DNA of 64,000 bases from Aptenodytes patagonicus (GCF_965638725.1 NC_134956.1:25169047-25233046); one strand, 5' to 3'; counted from the first letter of the stretch, positions 1 through 14,225 are shown. Translations and numbers: made by a program. The notes: generated by a model not told the origin, from the sequence alone.

Positions 1-3000
1 GGACGCAGCCCTTTCTTCTCACAGGTGGCCAAAATCACGGGAAGCTCCTTATCTGCTGCGCCTGCCTGTGTATAAATCACGCATTTCAGACCTAATATCA
101 CTGCAAAGTGTTTTCCACAGTAAACAGGATGGAACTATTCTAACACAGACCAAGCTTTATTTTGGCCACATACATCCTTCCTCTGAAACACCTTTCTTTA
201 AACGACATCAGCTCTTCCGACGGATGGGCAGGAGGAAACATATGGTGTTTCCCTCTCTCGGGTCTCAGGGTGGGGTGACACACTGTGCTGCTGTCTGTAA
301 ACCACAGCACCAAGGGGACATCTTAACTCTGCCACGTTATGGTAAACAGGATACGGCTAAGTCACATCCTTCTGCAGGCACCAGGCAATCACGGCAGCTT
401 GGGAAACTGCACTTCAAGGTTGTGCTAAAAGGCTTTCTCCATGCGGAAAATGGGTTAAATCTTGCTCCATCTTAAATCAAACTGCCCTACCCTGAAGTGG
501 AGAAAGCATAAACGTTAAGTTTTCTTCCAAAACCAATCTCTTTCTATCATCTGCATCTTAAAACAACCCTGTGGGCATTTACTGTATTGCCACTATTTTT
601 TTGCTAGACATCCTGGATACTCAGTAACTCATGGAAATACAGGGTGGGTCTAGATTCGGATCCTTCTGCACCCAAAACATTTGACTCTGCCACTTTGACC
701 CCAACAAAGAGCCACCTTGGGTGCAAGCTGGAGACAACCCACAACCGGCACCGGCCGAGCAGCGTTGCTGCCCACGCACTTGCAAGGAGGGTGTACTTGG
801 TATTTTTGCAAAATTTCACAAGTGATGCAAATTAATTCAAACCAAGGAGCCACATCCAAAAGGAGGGTTAGTCAGATTAACCCCCGAGTGTGATCGCAAA
901 ACCAAAGCGGGACAGAGATAAAAGATTTCCAGCCACATCAGAGCTCAAGAGTTCAGCTATTTTCATGGTGCGAGTTCAGTTTTTTATCACAGGCCTAAAA
1001 GGAGCAGAAAAAGCAATTTCCCAGTATTTCCATTACAGCCCCCCAGCCCTGGGCGCTGCGCCCCAGAGGCAGGCGCGCAGGATGTCCCTTCGGGAAGGAA
1101 GTCTGCTGGAAACAGAAGGAGGAAGAGGAGTGGTGAGGCAGCACTCAGGAAAAACATGAAACGTACTGATTTCTGCATCCTGTGTTTGTGACCTTAAAAA
1201 TAGTTCTTAAGCAAAGATGGAGTTTATTTCTGAATCAAAAGCAGGCTGCAGTTCAGAAAAAAGCCCTGCAGCTTTTGCTTTCAGCAAGGCTTTTCTGACT
1301 CTACTACAGTGGGTCTGAAAGCTTCGCAGAGCACCCGTAAGTGGAAAGGGAGTCTGGCCCCTTTCATGCATCGTATCAGAGCGGATTAAAGTGTTGGCTT
1401 CTAGCATGCCTGGAGTCCTGGGAAAATGACACAGCCAGCATCCAATAATCCGCTCCAAACTTGTTGATTTGTGGGACTTAGCCATCATCTTCATAGGCTC
1501 AAAATTTGGCAGTTGCTCCCACACAACTGACATTTTCAGGCCATTAAAGTCTGTGATAAAAGGGCTCTAGTCTTATCTCTTGCCTTCCTTAACATAAACC
1601 ATTAGGCTTTTATTAACATTTAGGTATGACTCAGGGAAATCTCTGATTGCAGAGAGAATATTCAAAATAATTCGGACACTGTTTGAAGACAATAGCAGGA
1701 CATGGACTCAAAGCTGAACAGTACAGAGAGGCTAAAAAACAACATGGAAATACTGCACAGACACCATAGGAAAATGGGCAGAGCAAGAGATGGTGGCAAA
1801 CCGGCCTGACTGCATTACGAAAACAGAAAGTACAAGCCCCACTCTGTGTCGGGCAGAGCTCAGACTGGCCACGAAACCCCTCCCAGGCAGAGCCCATTCA
1901 TCCCGGAGTCCCCCCCACCCCACTCCCCCCTCCCCGTGCTGCCAGCAGTTTGTACACACAATCAGGCGTTTATCTGCTGGAGTGTCGCGCAACCAGAGCT
2001 GTCAAAAACAGGCTTTTTGGGATGCTTGGAGGAAAATGTCATCCTCAGAAGAGGACTCTACTGTTAAGGCACTTGAGACGTAAGCGGTCTCTAATTGTAG
2101 TGCTGCCGCAAGGGCAGGCATTATCACGGAGCTCCTCTAAATTCCCATATTTTTTAGGCAATGGGAGGCAAATCAACGTGCACGCTTGGCCAGTCGAGGC
2201 ACTCGGGCTGAGAACCTCTGATAAAATGAATCTTGCTGAATTTTTCTCGAGAATCATCCACACTAAGCAATCAGCACACCCCCAGCACAGCAGACATCCT
2301 TAAAAAAGGCTTAAAATAAGATTTGCACCCTGGTTTCACTGGTTACTTAGACCACAAGTTTCTTGAGCGAAGAAGCAGTGGTTTTGCTGTGTTTTGCATG
2401 TTTGCACAGTGCCAGGCCTGGCCCACGGTGCTCTGCGAGCCACCAGCGTGACACCAGTAACGGGCTGTCCAAACACCCATCTGTCCGCTCTCAGTGGCAA
2501 CGCGGACCATGTCCCACCTGCGGAGAGCTACAGCCGTGGCTCCACCACGCCAGTGGCTTTTCCAGCCCAACAGCATCTGGACACGGCGGGGGTCAGAGTC
2601 CCAGGGGGTAAATCAGCACCACCTGACCGATGCCAGGAGGCCCGTCAGCATCCACAGGACCTACTCAGATGCTCTCCTGAGCGTGCGTGATTGCTGCTCG
2701 GCAGCAGCCCTCTCCTGCAAACTTCCGTGTTGGTTCATGCCCTGGGAAACCACAATGATCCACATGCAGCCCCGTGTGCCTCACCCCCACATGGGATGAC
2801 TATCGCCTCCATCCCTGGATTGGGAAAGTTAGTATCTTGCTGAAGAGGAGTAATTGCTAATGAAAAACTAGCAGCAGATTCCCTCTGTCAAACCCCCCTG
2901 AATCACTGCTCCCTGGCCAAACGCGCATCCACCGCACCACAGTCAGCAGCACCAGCAGCAGAGCCGCATCGGCCGCGCGGAGAGAAAAATGACCATGTCA

Positions 3001-3788
3001 GTGCACCCGCTCCTCCCTCCACCACTGACAAATGTCACCCCCATGCCGAAAAGTGTTCCTTTGGCTTCTGCAGAGCTCCTGATGCCTGGCAGTTTTTCAG
3101 CCTCTTATCTTCATTTTTATTTTACAGGAAAGCTTCCCCCCCCATCTTAGAAAACTCATTCTTCCCTCTCCCTACTCTCGACTCCAGCCCTTTTCTTTCC
3201 TGCCAGCTCCTGACATTCACTCTTGGCAGCTTCACATGGGACATTCACCTGATTAAAGCGAGTGAGGAATTCAGGCTTGTGTCCCTCACATGAAGTGAGC
3301 AGAGCAAACCAGGAGTGAAGCCCAGCAAGCACAGGACCGATGTGGGTTGGGAATGGCTGTTGGGAAAGGCAGGGCACAGCAAGCACTCTGCAGACAAGTG
3401 GTTCTCCTGGGACTTTTCATCGCCTTAGACCTGTTCCACGCTGCACAAGAATTACTCAGGAATCTGCACAATCAGAGGCACGAGATGCCCAGCAGCCCTG
3501 GGTGCCCGTGCCACTTGTCCTGCCCTTCACCAATTTCTGAGTTTTTGGCAACGGTCGAGGTGCTCGCCCATTACAAGGTGATGGGCTCGCATGCCTGAAG
3601 CCGGGCTCAGGGCCAGAGCTGACCCAACTGACTGAGCCCACCAGCCCCCTGAAAGCAAAGGAGAAACTGTTTTCAGTGAGTCTGCAAAGATACAGATTTC
3701 CAGCCAGTCCAAGGCCAAGCCTGGGTCAGGCCAAACTGCTGCATCTAAGCGGCAGCAGCCACGTTCACCTCTGCTGCAGCCGCAGACC

Positions 3789-3816
3789 TCAAACCACCAG
3801 AGGTGAGGTGGTTTGA
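3789..3816. repeat. Perfect 10-bp inverted repeat (small hairpin)
   Basis: The arms TCAAACCACC (3789-3798) and GGTGGTTTGA (3807-3816) are exact reverse complements around an 8-nt spacer. It lies in PLXND1 intron 1. Pairing does not extend beyond the arms, so it is too short to be a microRNA precursor. It may be chance. Confidence 0.6.
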
Positions 3817-4346
3817 AATGCCGGAAGATGCTCTCAGCACCACATCTCATCTCCGAGGGCAAAACCCAAGCTCTGGCTGCTGTTCAGCAGCGGCAGCCCT
3901 GGGCAGACCTCACGTATGCCTGCTTGGCTGCTGCCTGCAAGAACCCATCTCGGAAGGAAGACGCAGTTGAAAGACTGGAACAGGACTAGGGAATAGCCAG
4001 GCTGTAGGCGAAGCCAGTCGGTCTGTGATGGTGAGGCCAAAGCCCAACAACGGCTTGAACAAACACAGGCTTCCTGCAGCCATCCATCTTCCACTGTGTC
4101 ACTTCAGGTGCAAGAGGAAAGGGCAGGAGGTTTCTATAACCGGAGCCTTCCTTGGGGTGTTAGGGAGGATGTAAGAGCTCTGAGTCATTCCAGCCTCAGC
4201 TCCAGCAGTGGCACTGAAGCTGGATGCCTGCAGCTAGACAGTGTGATTACCCCTTCAGTCTCCTCTGCCACCTCCTCCTGCAGAAACTGGCCGGACTTGT
4301 GGCCATCCATCGCTCCACAAGCCCCAACCCCATTGTGCTGACCCTG

Positions 4347-4612
4347 AGGCTGAACTAATGGCCTCAAGTTGTGCCAGGGGAGGTTTAGATTGGATGTGAG
4401 GAAAAATTTCTTTACTGAAAGAGTGGTTAAACATTGGAACAGGCTGCCCAGGGAAGTGGTTGAGTCCCCATCCCTGGAGGTATTTAAAAGACGTGTAGAT
4501 GCAGCGCTTAGGGACATGGTTTAGTGGACATGGTGGTGTTGGGTTGACGGTTGGAGTCGATGATCTTAGAGGTCTTTTCCAACCTTAATGATTCTATAAT
4601 TCTATGATTCTA
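4347..4612 (+). mobile_element. CR1 LINE, 5'-truncated copy with intact 3' end
   Basis: This stretch matches the 3' untranslated end of avian CR1 non-LTR retrotransposons. Recognisable landmarks in order are the 'gttgtgccaggggaggttta' block, 'ggaacaggctgcccaggga', 'ccatccctggagg', 'tcgatgatctta' and 'ggtcttttccaacctt'. It closes with imperfect 7-8 bp ATTCTAT-type repeats at about 4590-4611, the hallmark of the CR1 3' terminus. Only about 265 bp remain, so the endonuclease and reverse transcriptase reading frames are gone. This is the usual outcome of 5'-truncated target-primed insertion. The copy lies antisense to PLXND1 in intron 1. It is the clearest single indication that the genome is avian or closely related. 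Confidence 0.93.
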
Positions 4613-7600
4613 CTGGTAAAGAAAGCTGAGGGCAATGTTGACAGGAGACTGGCAGGACCTGCTCTGCACAGACCTCCCCCAAAACACCTTCCCTCTGGCC
4701 CAGGCAGCCCTGGCACAGGTCCCCCTTCCTTGCTCCGCACAAGCCGGGGGTCTGGCAAGCCCCAGCACTTCACCCTGCAGAGAGCTGAAGCAGCACGTGC
4801 GACTGCACGGGGAACTGCTCAAAGCGGAGAAATACAAAAAAGTAGCAGTCTTTTAACTGAAATTGCACATCCTTCATGCTGCCAGGAAGACTGGTCAAGC
4901 TTATTATGTTAGCCTTCATCCTGCATTAAATACAATACTTCAGATTATACAATCTAATCCCCCAGGAATGGGCAGGCAGAGGGATTAACAAACAACAGGC
5001 TCCAAAGGGGTTGTCATAGTCAAAATAGCATGCATTTAAGCAGCGAGAGTTTGTATGTCCTTTAAATTCACGCCCGTTGGAAACGCGCTCTGCGTTTCTC
5101 CTTTGCCCCGCTCCCCAGGGACAAGGAGCAGAGCGGATCAGCCAAGTGCACCTTGTCCCAAGGACACTCGCGCTGCTCTGAAAGCCAAACTAACGCATCC
5201 CCCTCGAAACTGTTTGGAGTGAGACGCCTGATTTATTCAGGCTGTATTTTCTTAGCTGCTCTTTCCTTGGGAGAGCCCTCCCTTCCACCACTCAAGCTGT
5301 GTTTCTCATTTATATTGAGCTTTGGCTTCAGTAACCAATCTCAAACTATTCAAACTCCTTCCCACAGGGAGGAGTCCTGGGTGAACTGTGAGTTTGGCTC
5401 CTCAATCTTCAGGGGTTATTTTTTTATTATTGCTACTACTAACACTTGGCACTTTACATGCTCAAAGTGCTCTGAAGGCATATCTGTGCAATTCTGGGCT
5501 GAAAAAAGCATCCATTAAAGTAACAACTTCTTCCCTAACACAAAGGGTCTTTTGCATGTGTCAGTTCAAAACTGCTTCATTTAGCAATAGTTTATAGTAA
5601 ATGTTTTCCTGTATTTTCCTCATTAGTTCTGCCAAATCAATTAAGCTCTGAGATAATGAGCAGAACTCTACTCTTCTTTTACGCATCCTCAGTAAAACCT
5701 GCCTCTGAACGGCAGTGCTGCCCCACGCCACCGTGGCGTCCTCCGTGGGTACCACCGCGCGCATCGCCTGCTCAGCAACCTTGGCACCAGCATCCAGAAA
5801 CAAAACAACGCCACTTGCTTCCAGCACCCAGCCCGCTGTGGTAGTTTGGCATGGAAAGGTTAAAAAAAGCCTTTTTGGTCATTAACCGAGTACTCCAAAT
5901 GTGGAAGCGACCAAGGCATAAAGACGTGGTCTAAGGGAGATGTGCTGCTTCCCCAGCTCACAGGCATACCCTTCCTCCACCCTAACACACAAGATAGAGA
6001 CCTCTGCCCTCATTTTTGGGACTGAGAAAATCCAAGTAAACAGGTTAAATGGATGGTTATGGAAAGTGCGAAGAATGAAGGTGTGAGCGCAGGCTCCTCC
6101 AACCTGCGGCCAGCCCTTGGACTCGCACACATAGTCTCCTCTTGCAGGCAGCACCTGTACGAAGCAAAAGACATTCTCCAGGCATCTCTCTGAAAGCACT
6201 GTGCTTGTTGACTTGCCAGTATCGCACCTCTACAGCTTCTTCTTTGGCGGTCCTCCCTCCCCACCCCGCCCTCCCAATTAGGAAATTAGGATCAGCAGAA
6301 TAATTTCAAAATTTGTTAAAAATCAGTGGTCCTACTGGATTCAGCAACTGAGCACCTCTCTTATTTGGTCAAAGTATGGAAGGCTTTCCTTTTCTCTACC
6401 ATTTTATATTTTTCTCTACCTGTCTTCAAGATTTGTAGAAACTGATGTTTCCAAAGCTGTTTAGAAAGATCAGCTGTGCTTTGCAGCTTGCTGTGGTACC
6501 AAATCTCAGCAAAAAATGACACTACGGTTAGGTGATCCCAGGGACATAACATTGCAACCCCAGCTCCTCCCCAAAGCTTGAAACCTTTCTTCAGCAGCTT
6601 ATTTGACAGTGGCCAAGTAGCCTTTCTGTGTTCAGGGAGCCCCAGTACGTCGAGGTGGCCAGCACGGCAGCCGAGTGCTCCCCTGGCAGGGGGAATCCCA
6701 GGAGGGATGCACGGAACTTCCACCCATCCCAGCCTTCTGCCATGTGGCTCAACCCAGGGACACGCGCAATTCAAACCAAACAAAAAAGAGTGAGGAGGAA
6801 AACATCTGTATCAGTTGCTCTCCAGATGCGGATGTCTGTCCCCTCAAGCAGAGATTTAGCCACAATTTCCTTCCCATTTAATGACCTGCCACACTGATTG
6901 CTGAAAGCCCGACCTGAGCCCACTGCCTGCGTGAGCCGGTTCCCAGACCGGGGTGGTGGTCCACTGCTCCCCGAGGAACCCCACGCAACAGCACACCATT
7001 ACTGGTGCCTCTGTACCACTTGCAGTTAACATCTTGATCTACAAGATATACTGAAGGATGACAGGGACTGACGAGTCAAACAACTTTGGAAACTGCTATT
7101 TTATATTACATTAAAAAAACCCTCATCTTTCACATCTCCCCTTCTTCAACGAGTGCTATCATTATACTGTAAACTTTTCCCAACTCCTCCTAAAAAGATT
7201 GCTCCACACACAGCCATTTTCTAAAACATTCCAGGTTTTCAATGGCCCCTTTTAATTAGGTGATCCACCAGAGATGGCTTTTGGCCGCTAGCAGCTCACA
7301 ACCCGTTGAAAGTTGGCAGCGGTCAGCAGACAGTGGGATGAAAATCTAATAGCCGAAGGGTTTTTGCTCCAGAAGGGAGCAGTACGAAGCAGCATAATAC
7401 TTTAAACAGAGATGAGACAGAAACAGGAAGACAAGTTCCAAATTTCCTTCAAATAATAGAAGTACGTGTTTGCAAATCCAGACTTTCAGGCGATTTTGTT
7501 TCTGGGTTAGAATTGAAAGATTTGTATTCCAGTGCTACTTGCAACGCATAAGCTGCAGAAATCTTGTCAGAGCAATGACCCTCCAATGGATCAGGCCCAA

Positions 7601-8639
7601 AAAATGGGCAGCCTTGTTCCAGCAGCTGATCCCATCTGGCCAGACTGCTGCTGCCCAACATCAGCTGCCTCCCACTGCCTGCGCTGCTGGCGCAACAGCC
7701 AGCACAGATTTGGTGGCTGCAGGTGCAAACGCAAGCCTGCAGCTTCGCTGAGGCCTGAGACTTCAATTGGGGTTTGTGCCCTGGACTCGAGCAGCCCCAC
7801 CATGAGCCCCAAGCTCCCTCGGTGTCCCGCAGCTCCTGCGGCCGCCGCTCACCCGTGTGGTGGCACCCTCAGGAGCATGGCAGCAAACCCGGGGACTGCG
7901 ACTCTGGCCATGCTGCCTTCTGAGGAGGGCACAGCAGAATGAGACCCCCAGTGTGGAAAAAAGCCTGAATATCCAAGTTAACCCCTATCCCGTTGCCCAC
8001 CTGAGAAACACCCCAAGCCAATGCGCCTCTTGTCCCACCCCTGGCCTGCAAGGCTGTGCTTATCCGCAGGTCCCTTCCTCCAAAAAACAATGCATCCTGA
8101 ACTGGAGAGGAAGGCACTGGGGCTGGCAATAGCAGATCAGCTCTGCTCAGACCACAGGCCATCACTGCTGCATCCCTGCTGCTGCAGGACGCCGCGGCCC
8201 CTGTGCTCCCGGTCCCTGGGGACATCCTGGTCCCAACCCCCAGCACAGATCTGTGTGAGGAACCAGTGTACGCTCCCCACACTGGACAAGCCCTGCTGAC
8301 ACTCAGCGGGTAATGAGGCGAAATCACCACAGGCTTTGATATCAGCCCTGCTCATCAGCGCACCACATCTATCAGGGGCTCATCCAGGCTCTGTTTGATA
8401 TGGGCCTTCTCCGGAGCGAGCCATCCCACGCCCCCGCCAGCCTCGCTCCGCTGGAGCGGTGGCTGCCAGCAGAACTGCTGTCCAGATGTTAGAAATTAGT
8501 ACTGCTCCCTCTGCTCAAAAATGTCAATAAATTCTACTGGTCTCTCAAAGTGGGAGATTGCCATAGACAGTCTGCCACCTCCTCCACTTGCTGCAAGGTG
8601 TTAGATCCCAACTTGAAAAGAAAACAAGAACTTGCAATA

Positions 8640-8698
8640 ATTTAACCAACCCAACAAAAACCAAAACCAAAACAGAAAAAAAAAAGCAAAGCAAAGCA
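8640..8698 (+). repeat. A-rich low-complexity tract
   Basis: The tract is made of AACCA, CAAAA and AAGC words and a run of ten A. It lies just upstream of a MIR-like relic. No coding or structural signal is visible. Confidence 0.7.
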
Positions 8699-8764
8699 GA
8701 TCTCTCCTGCAGATGCAGTGGTCAGCTCACCCCCCCACTCCACGCTGTGCCCCTGGGTGCGTGT

Positions 8765-8914
8765 GCTGGGGACAGTGACACAGCAGCACTCCAGCACTTG
8801 GGACCTCAGTTCAAATCCTGACACTGCCACCCATCTGATCAACGACAAGGCATCGATCAGGCTGTCTCTTACCACCTACTTTCCCCCATGAAAAGAGGGC
8901 AATAACGCTCCCCC
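8765..8914 (+). mobile_element. MIR-like (tRNA-derived) SINE relic
   Basis: The word 'cagttcaaatcctgacact' followed by 'gccac' matches the box-B end of the tRNA-related part of MIR SINEs, normally written GGTTCAAATCCYGRCTCTGCCAC. About 60 bp on, 'tttcccccatgaaaagaggg' followed by 'caataacgctcccc' matches the MIR core, which reads roughly 'tttccccatctgtaaaatggggataataa'. Both parts are in the same order and orientation as in the family consensus. The copy is strongly decayed, as expected for an element inherited from early amniotes. The identification is from memory of the consensus. Confidence 0.55.
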
Positions 8915-10692
8915 AGCCCAGACTGGTGCACTACCAAGGGTTCACAACAACAAATGGATCTGCAAGTGCACGGGGCTGCAGCAACACCGCAGGCGCAGCC
9001 CTGTTGCTCCTTGCACAAGGGGCACAGCACAGGCAGCAATGCCTCCAGGCGTCACCACGTGCCCCTGACCATGGAGCCGTTTCTTCTTCCTGGTCAAGAA
9101 CACTGACCCCCATCCATCACCTCCTCGGTGCAAACGAGCTGTCACACGCCTGTGCACACAGTCCCTGCAGCTGGGGAGACCCCGGCTGCAACGGGCGACC
9201 CCTTGCACGTGCCACGCACGAGCCTGAGCCGGGAGGCACAGCCGCACTGCTGTAGGTAGCTTGTGGTGGCACTCAGGTGGTTATAATTGATTGTTTCCAA
9301 CTGCTGCTGGTTCAGGCTTGCCCCATGTTTGCATTAAATTACCACAGTCAGGGGCTCAGACCTATTATGTTTCCAACAACTTGCTGGAAGAGGTCATCAG
9401 ACCAGAATATCACAACGGTGCAGTTGCCTATGAGTTTAAATAGATGCCTACTGGGTTTTTCAAGGCGTAGTGAGGTGTTCTTACAGCATCTTCAGGCACC
9501 CGTCCACATCTCTAGGTGCCTTATTCACCTCTCCAGGTGCCCTCAGCCCCACCAATCTTCTCTCTGAATCACTATAAAATAGACTTTGAAAAATCAGAAA
9601 AGAGATGGCAAATCCCTTCATTTCCACCCACCAAGACCCCGCAGCCAAGCTAGCACACATCGGGGTTCCCAGGGAGCAGGTTTGTGTTCACATGTGGGAG
9701 CCAAACGCCCGTCCTGGAAAACGTCTGGGGCTACACAAATAAAAGTGGTTGAAAACCCCCAATGAAGGGACTGCTGCCGAGATACGATCACCACCTCCAT
9801 ACGATCGTATGAGCACCTCACAGAGTCCTCCAGTGTCCTCCTGGCCGTGATGTACCTCCACGTGCAACACTGGACTTGGCCAAAATGATCCTTTTTCTGT
9901 TTTCCACCTAAACCATTCTTTAGTTACAGGAGATTTGATGAGCTCAATGGATCAAAATTAATCTGAATTTCTAGCTAACGAGAATAACAAGGTCTGTGCA
10001 GCCAGTTGTGGTTACAGCTCTCCAGAAACCCAAGGGGGCAGCTCTGATCCCCCGCTGCAAAAGGACCCGGCGCCCGCCTCGCCAGGCCAGCCAGCCAGCA
10101 CCAGCCAGCACCACAGGCCCAAGGCTCCAGGAGCAGGAGGGCGCTTTGCCACAGCCAGAAGCCATTTTCTCTTCTCTCACCTAAAGCAGCACAACTTCTG
10201 GTTTCCAGGCGCAGAAACTTCTGCCACTTCGACCGAATTTCCCTTTGCAATTTGGGATCTGTTTGAGCTTGAGATGCAAAGCAGAGGCGAGCCCCAGGGC
10301 CCCCGGGAGGTGCGTTCCCACCACCCACATTCGGCTTGGGGGCACCAAGCCGTTCCCTGAGAGACTCCCCTGCGTAGCACAAAGTGCCGGGGCCGCGGTG
10401 GCCCTTGGCAGCGGGAAAGCCCCTGGGCGCAGGCAGCCCACGGAGCTGAGCCTGCCTTCCCAGGAAGGGCGAGATTCACATGGCTCCTGCTCTCTGCTCC
10501 CAGCTGCCTGCGTGTGCCTTGACTGCAGGCAGAAGGTCGTATTTCCACATAAATTCCCAAGGAAACATACCCAACAGTTGGCCACGACTCGCTAATACCA
10601 GGTGAGAGACAGAGCAGGTACACAGTACTTGGGTCCAAGTCCAAAGCCTTGCAAAGCCCAGCAAAGCTCAGGCTGTGGCTTGAACCTCTCAT

Positions 10693-10733
10693 CTGGGGCA
10701 TCCCAGGTCCTGCCTGGGGCATCCCAGGTCCCT
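10693..10733. repeat. Two-copy 21-bp tandem duplication
   Basis: The unit beginning CTGGGGCATCCCAGGTCC occurs twice in direct tandem, starting at 10,693 and 10,714. It is a local duplication in PLXND1 intron 1 with no evident function. Confidence 0.75.
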
Positions 10734-13700
10734 CCTGCTGTGGGCAGACCAGCCCCTCACCGCCCAGCCCTTGGACGGCAGCTTGGAGGGACACCGACTT
10801 CCCACTGCTTGTAAAACAACATCCAGAAGCAAAACGGATTATGGCGATACAACAGTGTGGTGCAGCTTTGCAGTAACGGGGCATTTGCACCTTCAGGTGC
10901 ATGCTAGCAATTCCAAACACAACACATTCTGCGAAAAGCAAAAATTGTCTGCCACAAGAACTCCTGCCTCATTTTTAATGTACAAATTAAGTGTAAATTC
11001 CCAGTTTCCTTTCTGTGGCTAATCCTCCGGATTTATTTGAGTAGATGTAAGGTTAGAGCACATTCATTTTCATGTTTGGAATTTCTAAATTAGTATAAAC
11101 CAGCACTTCAAAGTAACTCAGCTCCTATAAAACCCAATCCCACGGAGATGCCACAGTGTATTTGGACAGTAACTAGATGCTTTGTCATATTCCCACGTGT
11201 ATATGACTTTTTTTCTTTGGGAACATTTTCTGACTGGTTTCAAACCACATTTCTATGCCTAGGCTTACATATATGCTGAGACTGTTTATACAGTCTACCC
11301 AAGGAGTTCGTTTTATTTAACAACCCGTTATAGTAAAGCTCACTGGTGGGTATCTCATCATTACACCACAAAACACTGTGCTCAATGAGCATGCAGGATC
11401 TGACACAAAGCCACAAGAGCCATAAACTTGAGAATTAATGCTGAAACGCATAATTATCCCAGGCCGCCGTGCCTATGTTTTTCAGCACAGGAAACAAACT
11501 GGATTTTCAGCCTTTTTTGAGTTGCAGACCCCAAAACATTTCCCATGAGAGATGCAGATCCCTGGCTAGCAAATCTAGATCTAATGAATACAAGTCTGCT
11601 TTCCCTAGTTACCTCCCCAGGAGTTTTTAGAAGGAGAGCGTGGGGCTTACCGCGAAAACTTCAGAAGACGAGAACAGGAGTCCGGCATAGCTGGGAGCGT
11701 GGGATGGGGTTACCAGCTCAGCTTTTCCTCAAGCGTGCTTGTTCGTCGCACAGTGTGTTTTATTTTGTGTTAAACTCGTACCCCCACGTCAGCCAATGTT
11801 TGGACACCCAGAGTGGGAAGATTTGTAGAGATGCCTGGAAATCCACATTCGCTTGCCCTTCTGCTGCAGCCACGGCCGGGAGAGCGGGGCTGGGACTACC
11901 AGCAGCCATCCTCATTTCCCTGGCCAAAAAGGCAGCTGCCAGTTGGAGCAGCACAAAGGTACCCGGTCTGTCCCCCTGCCCCAAACGCCAGCCCAAGAGA
12001 CAGGGCAGTGGCAAGAGCATGCCATGGGGGCTTCTCTCCACTGTGACGTGGCGGTGATGCAGCATGGCCGCCCGCACCACAGGAATGGCCATAACTTTAT
12101 TTTCAGTGGCGCCGAGGGGGACGGTGCTGGGACACCCCACACAGCCGCTCCTCTTGGGCCATTGGGAAGCTGGGGATGGGGTCTCGTCTGGTCTGCTTTC
12201 ACAAGGGCTCTGGCATACCGCAGCTGCGCCTCGTTCCAGCCACACAGCCGGCATGACCTTCAAACCTACTAGGCCATGGTCCTGCTGGGGCAGAATAGTT
12301 CAAATACGAAGTAAACCCACTCGGCGTCCTCGGACTTTGATAAGCTCTGTCAGCACATTGCTGCAAATGACGTTAAGGACAGTCTGCTACAGAGAGCTCA
12401 TACTCCTTTTCTCTCCTGGCGGCTCTGGTTCAAATTCCACCCAGGCTTCGAGCGGGCAAAACGCAGCAGTGACTCCATGCGAGTATTTCAATTTAACTGC
12501 ATGCGTTACAAAGACAGCCTGGTATTTGACACAAAATTCATTATAAAAAGCTATTTCTGTTCAGAGAAAGCAATCCTAGCGCTCACCCACTCACTCTCAG
12601 TATAAGAACCCAATCAAACTAAATCCTTCCCTAATACATCCTCCTTCCCCTAAGCTGCCGCTGAGAATTCACCTCCTCGGTAAGTGACTTTTTCAGCAGC
12701 ACTCATTGAGAACAACCGACCAGCCTCCACTTCTGACCCAGACCGTCCTCCTCTGCACGTTTTCTCCATGTCTCACAAAGCCATTAAGCATGTGCTTAAT
12801 TGCAAGTTAGTGCTTCCATCAAAGCGATGGGCCCATTCCCAGGCCAAGCTGGTGACTCCCCTTGCCCAGCAGTGGGAACGCAGGCTAACCGGCCACCCGG
12901 GCTCCCCCACTAGCCAGCAGAGACATGCTGTCCCCAGGTCCACTTGCCCCACCCGCCCTCCAAAGCCTCCTGCGTGGCCAGTCCCACGTGGTCACAGTGG
13001 GAGCTGAACAAGCGGCTGCCACCACACTGACCGCAACTGCTCGAGAGCGCTCCCCTGCATGGGGACGAAGCCCCTCCGTTCAGTGCCGGCCTCCCGTTGG
13101 ACCTCTTGTCACGATGCTGAGGGGTAATGAGCCTGGCCCCTCATCGGGCAGCGCTGCCGCAGCGGTGCCACAGGGACAGCCGGGGGTGGCCGGCACACCA
13201 AGGGGCCACTGACAAAACCCATCACTGGCAGCCGAGTGCTGCAGCTCCCTGGCTGAGTCACAGCCGAGTGCTGCAGGAGAGGAGCATTCAATTAGACAGA
13301 AGAGCACACAAGGGGGCAATGATTTTCCTTTCACACTGCATTACAGCTAACAGCCCATGCTCCGTATTTGTAACAACTGACTACTTCAGCCGAACGCACA
13401 CTCGGAATGAATCAGGCCATCATTACATTTTTATTTTTTCTTCCAGAAGGAGCTTAAAACCCAACCACCTAGTCCACAGGAAGAACTAATGATGAACCAC
13501 GATTTTGATAATACTGGAGCACCTATCACTGACGCATAGGCAAAAGAAAACCTGGAAACCCACTAACGGGTGGAGAAGTGGAGCTCATCATGGGAAGGCA
13601 GCTAGATGCTGATCTGCTCTGCCGAACCAGCTGCTGCTTTAATACATTTTCCTGCTGCGTTCCCAGGGCTGGGACACAAAATGTATTACAGCATTTCATT

Positions 13701-13971
13701 GTCTTGAAGGTGGAAATTGATGTTAGGTTTTTGCAGCACAAAGAAACACAGTATTACAACTCTTCTCTTGACACTGCCACTCTGGGACTTGAAAATGAAA
13801 ACAGCTTGTTAACTTGTTGGCAATTCTAATGATTAAGTAAAAGGCAAAAAAAAATGAAAGGCTCTCCTTCTGACTGGTAGGAAGGCTTCCCAGCAGGCTT
13901 GGTCAGCGGTTTTAGAGGAATACACTTCAAATATATGGGAAGTGTAGAAATATTAGGCATGAACAAATATT

Positions 13972-14225
13972 AATGGTATGCTTCATTTGTATCCTGCTGT
14001 ACTTGACATCAAAGGATCTCAAAGCAGCTTTACAAATGTAATCTTATGCTACACGTGAGTTAGGTTTCTGAATAACAGTAATAAATACAAGAGTATGCAG
14101 CAAATCAGCAAACTGAGGCACCTAGGGTTAAATGACTGGTTCAAGGACAACGACACAGCAGCAGTGGCAGTCGGGACTAGAACCCAGTTTTCCCCGTCCA
14201 CCCTATATAACCACCAACCATACCA
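13972..14225 (-). mobile_element. MIR-like SINE relic, antisense
   Basis: On the plus strand this reads as a reversed MIR-type element. It contains 'aaaggatctcaaagcagctt' followed by 'tacaaat', then 'caaactgaggcacctagggt' and 'aaatgactggttcaaggaca'. Further on come 'acacagcag', 'ggcagtcgggactagaaccc' and 'ccactgtcacc'. This is the familiar series 'gaaactgaggcacagagagg' to 'ttaagtgacttgcccaaggt', then 'cacacagc' and 'ggattagaaccca', seen in amniote MIR copies. It is the better preserved of the SINE relics here. The left boundary is uncertain because the tail is decayed. Confidence 0.65.

Noticed and set aside
12427..12438. GGTTCAAATTCC, a tRNA box-B-like word
   Set aside because: No box A at the right distance and no cloverleaf arms, so not a tRNA gene; too little flanking similarity to call a SINE.
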